Shown here: piece after piece, positions 61,736 to 63,874 of the stretch
How positions within the stretch are numbered: position 1 is the stretch's first letter
Layout: every line of letters starts with the position of its first letter
Assembly (NCBI RefSeq): GCF_025152525.1
Contig: NZ_JALXXL010000013.1
Location: forward strand, 1 to 63,874
Direction of reading: 5' to 3'
DNA length: 63,874 nucleotides
Source: Corynebacterium sp. p3-SID1056
GTDB taxonomy: Bacteria > Actinomycetota > Actinomycetes > Mycobacteriales > Mycobacteriaceae
Translations under genes and position numbers: made by a program
Notes under the pieces: model-generated
Database searches by the model: none
What the model was told of the DNA's origin: nothing
What the model saw: only the letters and a program-made list of their open reading frames with translations

Positions 61736-63874
61736 ATGAAGAAGAATCATATTTCTCGCCGTCGCGGGACCTCGATTGCGGCAGCAGCGCTTTCGTTCGC
61801 CCTGGTGACGCCGTTTGCTCAGGCGGTAGCCCCTGCTTCCTCGTACGCCGCGGTTGCGAATGCGCAAGAGGATCAGCCGGCAGCTGAGGCTCCGGCATCG
61901 GGTAGCGATAAGGCTATTCACTCCCCGGGTCAAGCGGACCAAGAGGGCACCATCTCCGGTTCTGTGAAGGAGATTGTTGAGGCTGCCGTTGGCTTCGGGA
62001 ACGTCCAAGAGTCCGGTAAGGCACTTGAGGGTGTCAAGATTTATGCCCAGTGGTACGAGGGTGAGAATACTCAGCACTCCTCGCCTGTGTACTACACCGA
62101 AAGTGATGAAAACGGTAACTTCACCATCAAGATGGCACCGTACACTGATGCGCTTGGTGTGACGCGTGAGTTCCGTGCGGATGCCAGTGTAGGTAACTTG
62201 GATGATGATGCTGACTGGGTTCGGGATGAGAACCGCGAGAAGATCCGCGTGTGGACGGAGCTTCCGGAGGACATGACGGATAAGTACCGGCTGGTGCACC
62301 AGCCTGCAGCGGGTATCTTCCCGGGCATCGGCGCAAACACGACGCCGACCACCCAGGGTGATGCCGTGTGGGGCGACAACAAGATCACCGGCATGACCAT
62401 CCAGTATGCCCAGAAGGACAAACTGCCGCAGCATCTCCCAGAGAATAAATGGGCGCAAAGCACCGGTACGGGTGGTAACGGTGGTACCTACGCTGGTCGG
62501 GCGTTTTGGAACCTTGACGTGCTGCAGGGCGCTTTGAACCACAACACCGTGAGCTCCTTTGGCGGCAAGGACATTCCTGCCGCTGGCCTGAAGGTTGTTG
62601 GCTCCTACCTCACCGATGACGCGGTGAACAAGATTGAGGCGTACGCGAAGGATAACTTTGCGGGTAAGACGCTGCGTGGCAAGGGTTGGACCCCTGCCGA
62701 TGAGCAGGGTCTGCAGAAGTGGATCAATGAGCAGGTAGCGGCGGATCCAGAAGGCTGGATCGCAGAAACTTTGACTACCACCACCGGCGCTGACGGTAAG
62801 TTCGAGCTGCGCTGGAAGGGTATCTACGGCAACTCCCACAAGAGCCGTGGAATTGTGGCTGAAGACAAGTTCGGCAAGCTCGCAGGTTCCCACGGTGAGG
62901 GAGCTTGGGAGAACGGTGGCCTCAACTCCAAGCACGTCAACATGCACTGGAGCTACGTCAGCATTCTTGGCAAGGATGGCAACCCGCTGCCGGACAATAT
63001 CGGTACGTTGTACCCGTGGTCGCTTGGTCAGTGGGCGGGCCCGGGCTTCGGTGCTGACTTGAATTCTGGCGGTAACGCACAGCTCTTTGGCGGCGACGGT
63101 GCCTTGATCGGTAACACCACTGATGGCTACACGGGCTGGAATATCGTGCTTGCTCCGCAGGCGTTGAAGTTCGATGTGGTGGACAAGAACACCACTGATA
63201 ACTGGGCGACGATTGGAGAGAAGGTTACGACTGACACCTCCGGTCTGCCGATCTCGGATGATCTGAACTACTACATCGAGTGGGTCGACAAGGACGGCAA
63301 GGTCGTCAAGACCTGTGCAACCGCTAAGGCGGACTCCGCTACCAAGATCCCGGAATGTGAGTTGGATGTCCCGACCGGTGCCCAGACTGGTGACACGTTC
63401 ACTGCTCGTCTCAAGGCCGCCGACGGTGACCCGGACCCGAAGAACGATCTGGTGCTGGCACAGGATGCGTTCGCTGTGACTCGTGAGTACCTGGACTACG
63501 ACGAGGTTCCAGCGAAGGACGGCGAAGAAGCTACTGCTGAGCCGATCTTTGATAACCCGGAGACCGGTGAGGTCGAAGACAAGCCTGGGAAGGCCAAGTT
63601 CGAGCTCGGTGAACTGCCGGAGGGTGTCACTGAGGACCAGGTCAGGGTTGATCCGGCTACCGGTGTTGTGACCTTCACACCGAACGCGAAGCAGGCCGGT
63701 AAGACGATTACGTTCCCGGTGGTGATGCGTAATGAAGATCTGCAGGTTCCGGTCCTTGATGAGAACGGTGATCAGAAGGTCGACGCTGACGGCAAACCGG
63801 TCACCCAGGGCCGAATTGTTACCCGCGGTGAAGCACCGTTCAAGGTTGCTACAAACGCGGCCGTGGTGACGGAG
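61736..63874 (+). CDS. large exported surface protein with Rib/Ig-like region (3' end beyond window)
   Basis: Open reading frame of 713 codons with no stop before the window edge. The N-terminus (MKKNHISRRRGTSIAAAALS) is a signal peptide with cleavage likely near the AQA or ANA sites (residues 30-45). Then come an Ala/Glu/Pro-rich stretch, a beta-rich SpaA/Cna-like region with YTESDENGNF, an adhesin-like core with many Trp and Gly, a segment with two cysteines (KTCATAKADS and PECELDVPTG) and, at the end, a Rib/alpha-type repeat unit (FELGELPEGVTEDQVRV, PATGVVTFTPNAKQAGKTIT). The C-terminal anchor (LPxTG or other) is not visible. ATG 61736 follows GGAAGGAAG. Likely a repeat-rich adhesin. Confidence 0.85.
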   Translation, partial: MKKNHISRRRGTSIAAAALSFALVTPFAQAVAPASSYAAVANAQEDQPAAEAPASGSDKAIHSPGQADQEGTISGSVKEIVEAAVGFGNVQESGKALEGVKIYAQWYEGENTQHSSPVYYTESDENGNFTIKMAPYTDALGVTREFRADASVGNLDDDADWVRDENREKIRVWTELPEDMTDKYRLVHQPAAGIFPGIGANTTPTTQGDAVWGDNKITGMTIQYAQKDKLPQHLPENKWAQSTGTGGNGGTYAGRAFWNLDVLQGALNHNTVSSFGGKDIPAAGLKVVGSYLTDDAVNKIEAYAKDNFAGKTLRGKGWTPADEQGLQKWINEQVAADPEGWIAETLTTTTGADGKFELRWKGIYGNSHKSRGIVAEDKFGKLAGSHGEGAWENGGLNSKHVNMHWSYVSILGKDGNPLPDNIGTLYPWSLGQWAGPGFGADLNSGGNAQLFGGDGALIGNTTDGYTGWNIVLAPQALKFDVVDKNTTDNWATIGEKVTTDTSGLPISDDLNYYIEWVDKDGKVVKTCATAKADSATKIPECELDVPTGAQTGDTFTARLKAADGDPDPKNDLVLAQDAFAVTREYLDYDEVPAKDGEEATAEPIFDNPETGEVEDKPGKAKFELGELPEGVTEDQVRVDPATGVVTFTPNAKQAGKTITFPVVMRNEDLQVPVLDENGDQKVDADGKPVTQGRIVTRGEAPFKVATNAAVVTE

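Noticed and set aside
61442..62947. 501-codon open frame antisense to the surface-protein gene
   Set aside because: The plus strand has a signal peptide, ribosome site and open frame to the window edge; the antisense product has no recognisable features.

Overview
The window is high-GC actinobacterial DNA that I read as a Corynebacterium chromosome segment. Three local gene blocks support this: the assimilatory sulfate reduction cluster fpr / cysIXHDNYZ, the ald ... dnaK-grpE-dnaJ-hspR ... clpB neighbourhood, and the dcd-ugd, pyrE-trmH-fba and purA blocks. HspR (HAIR), SigH, McbR-like and GlxR-like sites and many apparently leaderless promoters also fit. No insertion sequence, prophage, CRISPR array or rRNA operon was seen. 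One tRNA (Gly, anticodon CCC) is present. Layout: 0-6 kb holds a small secreted protein, tRNA-Gly, dcd, a Fic protein of accessory character, ugd and a single-subunit glutamate-synthase-like flavoprotein. 6-16 kb is nearly all minus strand: an ABC-F ATPase behind a possible leader peptide, alaT, a DUF1707 protein, a phosphate-uptake operon (Na/Pi symporter, coiled-coil protein, PstS-like lipoprotein) and a heterodimeric ABC exporter. 16-24 kb is the sulfur cluster, with fpr divergent from cysIXHDNYZ and five McbR-like half-palindrome pairs between them. 24-28 kb holds a DJ-1/PfpI protein, an AI-2E-type permease, acetaldehyde dehydrogenase and an exported protein. 29-33 kb is the chaperone block dnaK-grpE-dnaJ-hspR. 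33-41 kb holds pyruvate:quinone oxidoreductase, a DUF1023 hydrolase pair, a nitrilase, an HNH endonuclease, a flavohaemoprotein-like reductase and a glutamate symporter. 41-46 kb holds clpB and an ImmA/IrrE + DUF4411 (PIN-like) toxin-antitoxin-like pair. 46-61 kb is mostly housekeeping: panC facing panB, adhA, a Cys-less rhodanese, a Pro-Glu repeat membrane protein, pyrE, a SPOUT methyltransferase, a GH76-like protein, fba, a FUSC-type permease, a PRC/DUF2382 protein, purA and a PurT-like ATP-grasp protein. From 61.7 kb to the window edge runs the 5' part of a large exported surface protein with no stop in the window. The chaperone genes form one circuit: HspR from the dnaK region can bind HAIR sites overlapping SigH-type promoters at both dnaK and clpB. 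The sulfur genes form a second: McbR-like sites lie at fpr and at cysI. Ald and AdhA, 20 kb apart, form an ethanol/acetaldehyde pair, each with G/C-run motifs of RamA type upstream. The most unusual signal is a short motif, GCTTNYCGACGCC, that I found 13 times exactly in the first 50 kb, in several reading frames, on both strands and in intergenic DNA.
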